Assembly: GCA_021815835.1 (NCBI GenBank)
Contig: JAKAZN010000173.1
Location: 1-5,443, forward strand
Reading direction: 5' to 3'
Length of the DNA: 5,443 nucleotides
Source: Pseudomonadota bacterium
GTDB taxonomy: Bacteria; Pseudomonadota; Alphaproteobacteria; Acetobacterales; Acetobacteraceae
How positions within the stretch are numbered: the stretch's first letter is position 1; each line of letters begins with the position of its first letter. This document shows positions 1 to 5,443 of the stretch, in pieces. Under the pieces are notes generated by a model that worked only from the letters and a program-made list of their open reading frames with translations, did not search any database and was not told where the DNA came from. Made by a program: the position numbers and the translations under genes.

Positions 1-1
1 T

Positions 2-1576
2 TTCAGCCGCCTCAAGACCACGCTCGTGCTGCTGACCTGCGTGCTCGGCGCGATCCTGTGCGTGCCCAACATGGCGCGCGCGCCGGCGCCGTGGCTGCCG
101 TGGCGTACTGTGCATCTGGGGCTCGACCTGCAGGGCGGCAGCTATCTGCTGATGCAGGTGGATATGAACGCGGTGGTGAAGGAGCGGCTGAACGGGCTGC
201 TCGACAGCGTGCGCCAGGCGCTGCGCCATGCCCCGGGCGGGGCGCCGGTGTTCTATCGCTCGCTGGTGGCGGACCCGGCGAAGACCCGCGTGGTGCTGCG
301 GCTGCGCAATCCCGCGCAGATCGCCGTGGCACTTGTCGTGCTGCGTCCGCTGGCGGCGATCGATCCGGTGACGCGGGTGCCCGATCTTGCGATCGACAGC
401 GCGCCCGACGGCACCATCGTCCTCACCCTTTCGCCGGTCGCGCTGCATGATCGCGCCTCCGCCGCCGTGCAGCAATCGATCGAGATCGTCCGCCGGCGCA
501 TCGATGCCACCGGCGTGGTCGATCCCGAGATCACGCGGCAGGGCGATTCGCACATCGTCGTGCAGCTTCCCGGAATCGGCGATCCGGAGCGGATCAAGGA
601 TCTGCTCGGCCAGACCGCGCATATGACGTTCCAGCTGGTCGATGAGGGCGCCGCCCCCGGCACCGCGCCGCCGCCCGGCGTGACGTTCCTGCCGATGCAG
701 GACGACCCGCACCAGACGATCGCGGTCTATGACCGGGTCGATGTCGATGGCGGGGATCTCACCGACGCGCGCGCCGGCACCGATTCGCAGAATGGCCAAT
801 GGGTGGTGAATTTCACCTTCAATTCGGTGGGCGCGCGGCGCTTCGGCGACATCACGCGCACCCATGTCGGCCGGCGTTTCGCGATCGTGCTGGACGGCAA
901 GGTGCTGAGCGCGCCGGTGATCCGCGAGCCGATCCTGGGCGGGGCCGGTCAGATCAGCGGCAGCTTCACCGCCGCCGGCGCCTCCGACCTCGCGCTGCTG
1001 CTGCGCGCCGGCGCGCTGCCGGCGCCGCTCACCGTCGTGGAGCAGAACTCGATCGGACCGGAGCTGGGCGCGGACTCGATCCGCGCCGGGGCGATCGCGC
1101 TCGCCGCCGGGTTCGTGCTGGTGATCGCGTTCATGGGCCTGTTCTACGGGTTGTTCGGCTGGTTCGCGAATCTCGCGCTGGTGGTGAACCTGGTGCTGAT
1201 GCTGGCGGTGATGTCGCTGTTGCAGGCAACGCTGACCTTGCCGGGCATGGCGGGCATCCTGCTCACCTTGGGGATGGCGGTCGATGCGAACATCCTGATC
1301 AACGAGCGCATCCGCGAGGAACAGAAGAACGGCCGCCCGCCGCTGGCGGCGCTGGAGCACGGGTTCCAGCGCGCCTATCGCACCATCTTCGATTCCAACG
1401 CGACGACGTTCCTCGCCCACGTGATGCTGTTCATCTTCGGCTCCGGCCCGGTGCGCGGCTTCGCGGTGACGATCACGATCGGCATCGCCACGTCGCTGTT
1501 CACCGCCTGGATGCTCACCCGGTTGCTGGTCTCGCGCTGGTATATCGCGGTCCGTCCGCGCCTGTTGCCGGTGTAG
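2..1576 (+). CDS. secD: Protein translocase subunit SecD (5' end cut by window edge)
   Basis: SecD pairs with SecF in the inner membrane. It uses the proton gradient to help pull preproteins out of the SecYEG channel on the periplasmic side. The frame is open from base 2 and gives 524 visible residues, near the usual length for alphaproteobacterial SecD, so probably only a few N-terminal residues are missing. In visible-residue numbering, a first membrane helix spans about 6-22. The periplasmic GLDLQGG motif is at 40-46. A large periplasmic region follows, ending with segments typical of the family (VLDGKVLSAPVI, GQISGSF, LLLRAGALPAPLTVVEQNSIGP). Several C-terminal helices follow from about 350. 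The motif GMAVDANILINERIREE carries the conserved membrane aspartate (D428, bases 1283-1285) that is implicated in proton transport in SecDF. FGSGPVRGFAVT lies near the end. The GTG at 26 could be read as a start, but it falls inside the first helix and the frame continues upstream, so I treat the gene as truncated by the window. Confidence 0.97.
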   Translation, partial: FSRLKTTLVLLTCVLGAILCVPNMARAPAPWLPWRTVHLGLDLQGGSYLLMQVDMNAVVKERLNGLLDSVRQALRHAPGGAPVFYRSLVADPAKTRVVLRLRNPAQIAVALVVLRPLAAIDPVTRVPDLAIDSAPDGTIVLTLSPVALHDRASAAVQQSIEIVRRRIDATGVVDPEITRQGDSHIVVQLPGIGDPERIKDLLGQTAHMTFQLVDEGAAPGTAPPPGVTFLPMQDDPHQTIAVYDRVDVDGGDLTDARAGTDSQNGQWVVNFTFNSVGARRFGDITRTHVGRRFAIVLDGKVLSAPVIREPILGGAGQISGSFTAAGASDLALLLRAGALPAPLTVVEQNSIGPELGADSIRAGAIALAAGFVLVIAFMGLFYGLFGWFANLALVVNLVLMLAVMSLLQATLTLPGMAGILLTLGMAVDANILINERIREEQKNGRPPLAALEHGFQRAYRTIFDSNATTFLAHVMLFIFGSGPVRGFAVTITIGIATSLFTAWMLTRLLVSRWYIAVRPRLLPV

Positions 1577-1581
1577 AACCC

Positions 1582-2580
1582 ATGTTCCTCTCCCGCCTGC
1601 TGCGTCCCTTGTTTCGCATCGTGCCGGACGGCACCCGCATCCGGTTCATGCGCGGGCGGCATATGGGGCTGATCGTCTCGGCGGTGCTGTCCACCGCCTC
1701 GCTGGTGCTGTTCTTCCATCCGGGGCTGCAATTCGGGATCGATTTCTCGGGCGGCATCGTGATGCAGGTGAAGACGCCCGGGCCGGCCGATTTCGGCGCG
1801 ATCCGCGCCGCGCTGACGGCCCGGCATTTGCCGCAACAGGGCGTGCAGCGCTTCGGCGCGCCGGACCAGGTGCTGATCCGCCTCGGCGTGCAGCCCACCG
1901 CGCAGGCCACCGATGCCGCGGTGACGCAGGTGCGCGCCGCCCTGGCCCAGGCGGTGCCGGGGGCGAAGATCCTGCGCACCAACGCGATCGGCGCGGCGGT
2001 ATCGGCGCAATTGCTGCGCAACGGGGTGCTCGCGCTGGTGATCTCCTTGGCGATGATCCTGATCTATATCTGGTTCCGATTTGAATGGCAGTTCGCGGTG
2101 GGCGCGGTGGTCACCCTGGTCCTGGATATCACCAAGACGATCGGCTTCCTGGTGCTGACGCGATTCGATTTCGACCTGGTGATGGTGGCGGCGATCCTGA
2201 CGGTGCTTGGCTATTCCACCAACGACAAGGTGGTGGTGTATGACCGGGTGCGGGAGAACCTGCGCAAATACAAGACCATGCCGTTGCGTGAACTGATCGA
2301 CCTGTCGATCAACGAGACCCTGAACCGCACCCTCGGCACGTCCATGACGGTGTTCCTGGCCTCCCTGCCGCTGGCGCTGTTCGGGGGCGAGTCGATCTCG
2401 GGCTTCGCCTGGGTGATGCTGTTCGGGATCGTGGTGGGCACGTCGTCCTCGATCTTCATCGCGGCACCGATCCTGTTGTTCCTGGGCGAGCACCGGCTGC
2501 GGCGGGGCGCCGAGGCGCCGGCCGCGGCGCGGGCGCGGGTGGAGGCGGGAGCGACAGCCGACCGGCCGCCGAGGAAGTAG
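1582..2580 (+). CDS. secF: Protein translocase subunit SecF
   Basis: SecF is the partner of SecD in the proton-driven SecDF complex that assists late steps of Sec export. The product is 332 residues, a normal length. A first helix lies at about 28-45, followed by GIDFSGG (52-58), the SecF counterpart of the SecD GLDLQGG motif. A short periplasmic domain runs to about 145, then five helices. The FEWQFAVGA segment is at 167-175. The hallmark GYSTNDKVVVYDRVREN is at 210-226; D215 is the likely proton-relay aspartate, and R249 in NETLNRTLGTS is the probable conserved arginine. The tail after about 303 is rich in Ala, Arg and Glu and low in complexity. The ATG lies five bases after the secD stop in a different frame, so the two are separate proteins and probably translationally coupled. 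No convincing Shine-Dalgarno precedes this ATG. The same frame is open upstream to about 799, but that stretch is shadow coding inside secD and lacks SecF features. Confidence 0.97.
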   Translation: MFLSRLLRPLFRIVPDGTRIRFMRGRHMGLIVSAVLSTASLVLFFHPGLQFGIDFSGGIVMQVKTPGPADFGAIRAALTARHLPQQGVQRFGAPDQVLIRLGVQPTAQATDAAVTQVRAALAQAVPGAKILRTNAIGAAVSAQLLRNGVLALVISLAMILIYIWFRFEWQFAVGAVVTLVLDITKTIGFLVLTRFDFDLVMVAAILTVLGYSTNDKVVVYDRVRENLRKYKTMPLRELIDLSINETLNRTLGTSMTVFLASLPLALFGGESISGFAWVMLFGIVVGTSSSIFIAAPILLFLGEHRLRRGAEAPAAARARVEAGATADRPPRK

Positions 2581-2588
2581 CGGTCCCC

Positions 2589-2609
2589 CTTGCCCGCTCC
2601 CGCGGCAAG
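2589..2609 (+). other. Small imperfect hairpin in the secF to lactonase gap
   Basis: The arms cttgcc-c-gc (2589-2597) and gcggcaag (2602-2609) pair as eight base pairs with one bulged C (2595) around a four-base loop, tccc. The hairpin occupies most of the 44-bp gap between secF and the next gene. No T-tract follows, so it does not match a classical intrinsic terminator. It could be a weak terminator or attenuator ending the sec transcript, a structure over the downstream start region, or chance in GC-rich DNA. I could not compute its stability. Confidence 0.3.
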
Positions 2610-2624
2610 CCGCACTCTCTGCCC

Positions 2625-3512
2625 ATGTGGTTCGATCCCCCCGCGCCTCTCCCCTCCCGCGTGCTGACCCGGATGCCCGACAGCTTCCGCCGCCCGGCGC
2701 GCACCGAATGGTCCGCCGCGAATCGCGCCGGCGCCGCGGTCGATTGCTTCCTGGAAGGCCCCTGCTACGACGACACCGGCCATCTGCACGTGGTCGATAT
2801 CCCGTTCGGCCGCGTCTTCCGTATCGAGGCCGGCGGCTGGAAGCTGCTCGCCGAATACGAAGGCTGGCCCAATGGCCTCAAGGTGCTGCCCGACCGGACC
2901 TTGATGGCCGCCGACTATCGCAGCGGCCTCGTGCGCATCGATCCCGCCACCGGCATGGTCACCCCCGTGGTCACCAGCGTGATGAGCGAGAGCTTCAAGG
3001 GCCTGAACGATCTGACCCTGCACCGCGACGGCTCGGTGCTGTTCACCGACCAGGGCCAGACCGGCTTGCAGGACCCCACCGGGCGGGTGTGGCGGCGGCA
3101 CGCGGATGGGCGGCTGGACCGGCTGCTCGCCACCTGCCCCAGCCCGAACGGGATCGTGCTGAACACGGCGCAGACCCATGTCTATGTCGCCATGACCCGC
3201 TCCTGCGAGGTCTGGCGCTTCGCCTTGCGCAACGACGCGATCGTCGGCAAGGCGCAATGTTTCGCGCGCGTGCCGGCCGGCACGTCGGGTCCCGACGGGC
3301 TGGCGATGGACGCGCATGACCGGCTCTACATCGCCAATCCCGGCCATGGCTGCGTCTGGGTGATCGACGCCCAGGGCAAGCCCTGCTATCGCATCGACAG
3401 TTGTGCCGGCCGGCACATCACCAATCTCGCGCTCACGCCCGACGGGCGCGGCGTGGTGATGACCGAATCCGAAACCGGCAGCATCCTGATCGCCGAGGTA
3501 CCCGCCCCATGA
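2625..3512 (+). CDS. SMP-30/gluconolactonase/LRE-family protein, probable lactone hydrolase
   Basis: This 295-residue protein belongs to the SMP-30/gluconolactonase family, six-bladed beta-propellers that typically use a divalent metal to open sugar lactones or related lactones. The family's metal and substrate residues can be picked out: E44 (FLEGP), N128 (FKGLND), N175 (SPNGI) and D224 (GPDGLAMD). Their spacing (84, 47 and 49 residues) is close to that of the human SMP-30 set E18/N103/N154/D204. Repeating blade strands include LHVVDIPFGRVFRIE, LMAADYRSGLVRID, VLFTDQGQ and LYIANPGHGCVWVID. There is no signal peptide, so it is probably cytoplasmic. Eight cysteines are present. The start is uncertain: the upstream region is pyrimidine-rich without a Shine-Dalgarno, and an internal ATG at 2673 (residue 17, MPDSFRRP) is possible. 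The 3' end overlaps the lyase gene by ATGA, implying coupled expression. Family membership is firm; the substrate is unknown, and some relatives hydrolyse other esters. Confidence 0.88.
   Translation: MWFDPPAPLPSRVLTRMPDSFRRPARTEWSAANRAGAAVDCFLEGPCYDDTGHLHVVDIPFGRVFRIEAGGWKLLAEYEGWPNGLKVLPDRTLMAADYRSGLVRIDPATGMVTPVVTSVMSESFKGLNDLTLHRDGSVLFTDQGQTGLQDPTGRVWRRHADGRLDRLLATCPSPNGIVLNTAQTHVYVAMTRSCEVWRFALRNDAIVGKAQCFARVPAGTSGPDGLAMDAHDRLYIANPGHGCVWVIDAQGKPCYRIDSCAGRHITNLALTPDGRGVVMTESETGSILIAEVPAP
3495..3499 (+). promoter_or_regulatory. Ribosome binding site for the lyase gene, inside the lactonase 3' end
   Basis: GAGGT lies nine bases before the ATG at 3509 and matches the Shine-Dalgarno core. 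It supports choosing that ATG over the open frame that extends upstream to 3401. It sits within the last codons of the lactonase gene, just before the ATGA stop/start overlap (3509-3512), as expected for re-initiation by ribosomes that finish the upstream gene. It is the only clear Shine-Dalgarno among the four starts visible in this window. Confidence 0.6.
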
Positions 3513-4429
3513 GCGAATGCGTCAACATCTGCGAAGTCGGCCCGCGCGACGGTCTGCAGATCGCCAAGACCCGCATGAGCACCGACGCCAAGGTGGCCTG
3601 GATCGCCGCCATGGCCGCCGCCGGGGTGAAGGAGATCGAGGTCGGCAGCTTCGTCCCCCCGCGCGTCATCCCGCAGATGGAGGACACGCCCGAGGTGGTG
3701 CGCCGCTCGCTGGCGATTCCCGGCCTGACGGTGATCGCGTTGGTGCCCAACCTGCGTGGCGCGCAGAACGCCTACAACGCAGGGGCGCATAAGATCAGCG
3801 TGCCGGTCTCGGTCAGCGAGGGCCATAGCCGCGCCAACCTCAACCGCTCGCCGGCGGAAAGCATCGCCGAGATGGCGCGGATGATGGACTGGGTGCGCGG
3901 CCAGGAGCGGCGGATGGAGGTGATCGCCGGCGCCTCCACCGCGTTCGGCTGTTCGATCGACGGCGTGGTGCCGACCGCGCAGGTGGTGGCGGTCACGTCG
4001 GGTCTCGCGCGGGCCGGCGTCGATAAGATCATGCTGGCCGATACGGTGGGCTACGGCCATCCGGCCCAGATCAAGGAAGTGGTGCGCGCGGTGCGCGGCG
4101 CGATCGGTCCGGTGCTGTGGGGGCTCCATTTGCACGACACGATGGGGCTGGGGCTCGCGAACGCGCTGGCGGGGATCGAGGAAGGCATCCGCGCGTTCGA
4201 TTCCTGCCTCGGCGGCCTGGGCGGCTGCCCCTATGCGCCGGGCGCGTCGGGCAACGTGGTGACCGAGGATCTGGTGTTCATGCTGGAAAGCATGGGCTTT
4301 GGCACCGGGATCGATCTGCCGAAGCTGCTGGAGGCGCGCGCGCTGCTGCACGCGGGCCTGCCGGCCGAGCCGCTGTCGGGGCAAACCGCGCGCGCGGGCA
4401 TCCCGAAGACGTTCCGCAAGGCGGCCTGA
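3509..4429 (+). CDS. Hydroxymethylglutaryl-CoA lyase-like enzyme (HMGL/DRE-TIM metallolyase family)
   Basis: Members of this TIM-barrel family cleave 3-hydroxy-3-methylglutaryl-CoA, or related 3-hydroxyacyl-CoA esters such as citramalyl-CoA, by a retro-aldol/Claisen reaction with a bound divalent metal. The 306-residue product has the expected length for a cytosolic bacterial form. EVGPRDGLQ (9-17) holds catalytic R13 and metal ligand D14, with K20 after it. E44 lies in EIEVGSF. HLHD gives ligands H207 and H209. The signature GLGGCPYAPGASGN contains the loop cysteine C240 and ligand N249. Spacings H207-C240 (33) and C240-N249 (9) match those in the human enzyme. Two segments differ from the classical enzymes. 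The region usually resembling FGAASExFxxKN reads VPVSVSEGHSRANLN (98-112), and the usual GCPYEG reads GCSIDG (147-152). The protein also ends in a GIPKTFR tail. No other leucine-degradation genes are nearby. Overall family is secure; HMG-CoA as the true substrate is only moderately likely, and an alternative CoA-ester lyase role is realistic. Confidence 0.88.
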   Translation: MSECVNICEVGPRDGLQIAKTRMSTDAKVAWIAAMAAAGVKEIEVGSFVPPRVIPQMEDTPEVVRRSLAIPGLTVIALVPNLRGAQNAYNAGAHKISVPVSVSEGHSRANLNRSPAESIAEMARMMDWVRGQERRMEVIAGASTAFGCSIDGVVPTAQVVAVTSGLARAGVDKIMLADTVGYGHPAQIKEVVRAVRGAIGPVLWGLHLHDTMGLGLANALAGIEEGIRAFDSCLGGLGGCPYAPGASGNVVTEDLVFMLESMGFGTGIDLPKLLEARALLHAGLPAEPLSGQTARAGIPKTFRKAA

Positions 4430-4443
4430 GCGCAACCCTTCCC

Positions 4444-5443
4444 ATGGCCGGCGCGCCCTCGCGCGTGGCCTGCCTGGACGGCCTGCGCGGCATCGCCGCG
4501 GCGCAGGTGATGGTCGGGCATTTCCTCTACGCGTTCCGCCCCGCCTGGTTCGCCCGGCTCGATCCGCTGGCGAACGGCGATTTCGCCGTCTTCCTGTTCC
4601 TGGTCCTGTCCGGCTTCGTCCTGACCCCCGGGTTCGAGCGCGCGCCCCGCGCGCTCCGCGCCGGGCTGATTCGCCGGGCCGTGCGGCTCGCCCTGCCGGT
4701 GGCCGCCGCCTGCGTGCTGGCCTTCGCGCTCCGCGCTGCGTTCCCGGGCGCCTGGCTTGCGGCGGCGCGGTTGAACGGGTGCGCCTGGCTTGCGTCCTTC
4801 GCCCCGCTCACGCCCGCCCATGCGCTGGCGGACGGATCGGGACTGACGATGCTGACGGGGTATGCGCAAACGACGCTGTTCGCCCCGCTGGTCGGCCGCC
4901 TGATGTCCGTTTATGCCTCGGCCGACACGCCGATCTGGAGCCTGCATCTGGAATGGTGGGGCTCGGTGCTGGTGCTGGGCCTGGTGTGGCTGCGCGCGCG
5001 CTCGGCGAGGCACTGGGGCCTGGCGCTGGCGCTGGCGGTGCTGCTGATCGGGGCCAACGCGCTGATGCTGTTCGCGGTGGGCCATGTCCTGTCGGTGCTG
5101 GCGCGGGAACGCGATTGGCTCGGTGCGCCGGGCGGGCGGGCGCGCGCGCGAACCGGATGGGCGCTGTTGGCCGCGGGCATCTGGATCGCCGCGGGGCACT
5201 GGTTTCCGGGCGTGCGGCTGCTGCGCGACCTGGCCGGGATCGCGCCGGCGCTGCGGTCATACAGTTGGTTCTTCTGGCATATCGAGTTCGGCGCGCTGCT
5301 GGTCTTCCTTGGCGTGTTGCTGAATTCGACCCTGCAAACCTTCCTGTCCGGCCCGGTGCCGCAATTCCTCGGCCGGATTTCGTTCCCGATGTATCTGCTG
5401 CATTTTCCGATCATGCTGGGACTGGGCAGCGCGGTGTTCGTGG
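4444..5443 (+). CDS. Acyltransferase 3 (AT3/OafA-like) integral membrane protein, 3' end cut by window edge
   Basis: AT3 proteins are polytopic inner-membrane enzymes that transfer acyl (often acetyl) groups to surface polysaccharides, lipopolysaccharide, lipids or exported small molecules. Translating from the ATG gives 333 residues with no stop before the window ends. The family landmarks appear in order: LDGLRGIAAAQVMVGHF (11-27) with R15 and the probable catalytic H26; FLFLVLSGFVLT (50-61); IRRAVRLALP (76-85), the basic RxxR motif after the second helix; WSLHLEWWGS (165-174) with E170; and ISFPMYLLHFPI (312-323) in the final part. About ten hydrophobic helices are expected and most are visible. 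From usual family lengths only some tens of residues are probably missing. The start is 14 bases after the lyase stop. No good Shine-Dalgarno is seen, and a GTG at residue 8 is an alternative start. Same-strand close packing suggests co-transcription, but nothing ties its chemistry to the neighbouring enzymes, and the acceptor is unknown. Confidence 0.9.
   Translation, partial: MAGAPSRVACLDGLRGIAAAQVMVGHFLYAFRPAWFARLDPLANGDFAVFLFLVLSGFVLTPGFERAPRALRAGLIRRAVRLALPVAAACVLAFALRAAFPGAWLAAARLNGCAWLASFAPLTPAHALADGSGLTMLTGYAQTTLFAPLVGRLMSVYASADTPIWSLHLEWWGSVLVLGLVWLRARSARHWGLALALAVLLIGANALMLFAVGHVLSVLARERDWLGAPGGRARARTGWALLAAGIWIAAGHWFPGVRLLRDLAGIAPALRSYSWFFWHIEFGALLVFLGVLLNSTLQTFLSGPVPQFLGRISFPMYLLHFPIMLGLGSAVFV

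Noticed and set aside
26..28. GTG at 26 as the secD start
   Set aside because: It would remove part of the first membrane helix. The frame is open to the window edge with residues (FSRLKTTL) fitting the SecD N-terminus.
799..1581. Upstream open extension of the secF frame, which could look like a SecD-SecF fusion
   Set aside because: The extension is Arg/Gly/Asp-rich shadow coding inside secD, which ends in a different frame. SecF homology begins at the ATG at 1582.
1375..2493. Long minus-strand open frame (372 codons) opposite secD/secF
   Set aside because: Its translation is a low-complexity His/Gln/Arg/Asp-rich string typical of antisense reading of GC-rich codons, and it lies over strongly identified secD and secF.
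2211..3416. Long minus-strand open frame (401 codons) opposite the secF end and the lactonase gene
   Set aside because: No recognisable domain is present; the composition is antisense-like (Gly, Ala, His, Gln) and it is fully explained by the + strand genes.
3401..3508. Upstream extension of the lyase frame
   Set aside because: It overlaps the lactonase coding end and lacks family similarity. The ATG at 3509 has a Shine-Dalgarno and places EVGPRDGLQ near the N-terminus, as usual in the family.
3386..4435. Minus-strand open frame (349 codons) opposite the lyase gene
   Set aside because: It is an Arg/His-rich shadow of the lyase coding sequence with no motif.
5020..5043. Short ctggcg tandem repetition
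   Set aside because: It encodes an ordinary Leu/Ala membrane-helix stretch in the acyltransferase, and codon bias explains it.
4231..5199. Minus-strand open frame (322 codons) opposite the acyltransferase gene
   Set aside because: Its Gln/Arg/Gly-rich low-complexity product lies antisense to a + strand frame that carries all AT3 motifs in order.

Overview
The window is very GC-rich (about 70 % by eye, with strong G/C preference at third codon positions) and is densely coded on the + strand. It suggests a high-GC alphaproteobacterium, possibly of the Acetobacteraceae. That placement rests on the compact SecD of about 525 residues, the separate downstream secF, and SecF wording such as GYSTNDKVVVYDRVREN. 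It is inferred from remembered family resemblance, not from a search.

Layout: (1) positions 2-1576 carry secD, lacking only its extreme 5' end, followed five bases later by secF (1582-2580). Together they encode the SecDF ancillary complex of the Sec translocon. (2) A 44-bp gap (2581-2624) contains a small imperfect GC-rich hairpin. (3) Positions 2625-3512 encode an SMP-30/gluconolactonase-family beta-propeller. It overlaps by ATGA with a gene for a hydroxymethylglutaryl-CoA lyase-like enzyme (3509-4429), so the two look translationally coupled. (4) Fourteen bases further on, an acyltransferase-3 membrane protein starts at 4444 and runs off the right edge.

The secDF pair is housekeeping. The lactonase-like and lyase-like genes form a small catabolic-looking module of unknown substrate that happens to sit behind the sec genes. 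The lyase keeps the family's catalytic residues but differs from the classical leucine/ketone-body enzymes in two active-site segments, so its substrate should be left open. The acyltransferase probably modifies a cell-surface polysaccharide or lipid and has no evident link to its neighbours. I found no RNA genes, mobile elements, CRISPR arrays or long repeats. No gene-free stretch exceeds 44 bases. I see no clear evidence of a wholly new system; the coupled lactonase/lyase pair is the most worthwhile lead.
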